Shown in pieces: positions 5,336 through 5,438 of a DNA stretch of 5,438 bases; within the stretch, counting starts at the first letter, position 1, and every line of letters begins with the position of its first letter. Both the position numbers and the translations under genes were made by a program. This stretch comes from Pseudomonadota bacterium (GTDB lineage: Bacteria; Pseudomonadota; Gammaproteobacteria; Steroidobacterales; Steroidobacteraceae): positions 1 through 5,438 of the forward strand of contig JAEWBG010000115.1 of the NCBI GenBank assembly GCA_023391335.1, in the 5' to 3' direction. The notes under the pieces were generated by a model. It saw only the letters and a program-made list of their open reading frames with translations, was not told the origin of the DNA and searched no databases.

Positions 5336-5438
5336 TCATTGCAACGCTTGAACCAGTCTCTCTGCTGGAGTTTCAAACTGCAAGGTCTCTCGTGGACGGC
5401 CATTGAGTTCACGGGCGACGCGATCAAGATCCGTTTGG
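5336..5438 (-). pseudogene. IS30-family transposase, C-terminal end only (cut by window edge)
   Basis: On the minus strand the frame is open from the window edge to a TGA at 5338-5336 and encodes 33 residues, including LDRVARELNGRPRETLQF followed by TPAERLVQALQ. This is the IS30-family C-terminal signature. It is related to, but clearly different from, the end at 1-117: it stops earlier and has several substitutions. Both genes point into the window, so the repeat arms lie directly downstream of each transposase. The catalytic region is outside the window and intactness cannot be judged. Confidence 0.8.

Overview
The window holds a compact four-gene regulatory block (845-4496) bracketed by two long, imperfect, inverted arms of structured non-coding repeats. 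Each arm ends at the window edge in the 3' end of an IS30-family transposase gene reading inward. No gene names the host. The high-GC codon use, the FixJ-type regulator, the TraR/DksA-type zinc-finger protein and the PAS hybrid kinase suit a proteobacterium, plausibly a Gammaproteobacterium near Xanthomonadales/Nevskiales/Steroidobacter, but this is a weak inference.

Layout. 1-117 (+): transposase C-terminus. 118-844: left repeat arm, with two four-hairpin modules (259-420), a CACGGAG-type repeat (about 433-473) and an inner string of 15 hairpins (487-823). 845-1486 (-): FixJ-family response regulator. 1590-2387 (-): short soluble histidine kinase. 2388-2548: divergent intergenic region. 2549-2887 (+): TraR/DksA-type zinc-finger protein. 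2898-4496 (+): PAS-histidine kinase-receiver hybrid. 4505-4868: inner array of 94-bp tandem units, 16 hairpins. 4883-4910: short CAGTCA-type repeat. About 4930-5126: inverted copy of the CACGGAG repeat and two more four-hairpin modules. 5127-5335: rest of the right arm. 5336-5438 (-): second, diverged transposase C-terminus.

How the genes fit. A kinase and FixJ-like regulator form one transcription unit. Diverging from it, a DksA-like protein and a hybrid PAS kinase form a second, with only 10 bases between the two genes. The simplest reading is a phosphorelay in which the input-poor kinase, the PAS hybrid kinase or both feed the FixJ-like regulator, while the DksA-like protein adjusts RNA polymerase. 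Which kinase phosphorylates which receiver cannot be seen from sequence.

The most unusual content is non-coding. Both arms are strings of very small perfect or near-perfect hairpins, about 47 in all. They are grouped in modules of four and joined by linkers of exactly six bases (34 such linkers counted by eye). Stem bases change in compensating pairs. On the strand continuing from the neighbouring gene the linkers are purine-rich (AGGAAG, AGGAGG, AGGCAA). The order gene - inner hairpins - CACGGAG repeat - outer hairpins - transposase end is the same on both sides. This looks like a structured DNA or RNA element family, possibly tied to the IS30-like transposase.
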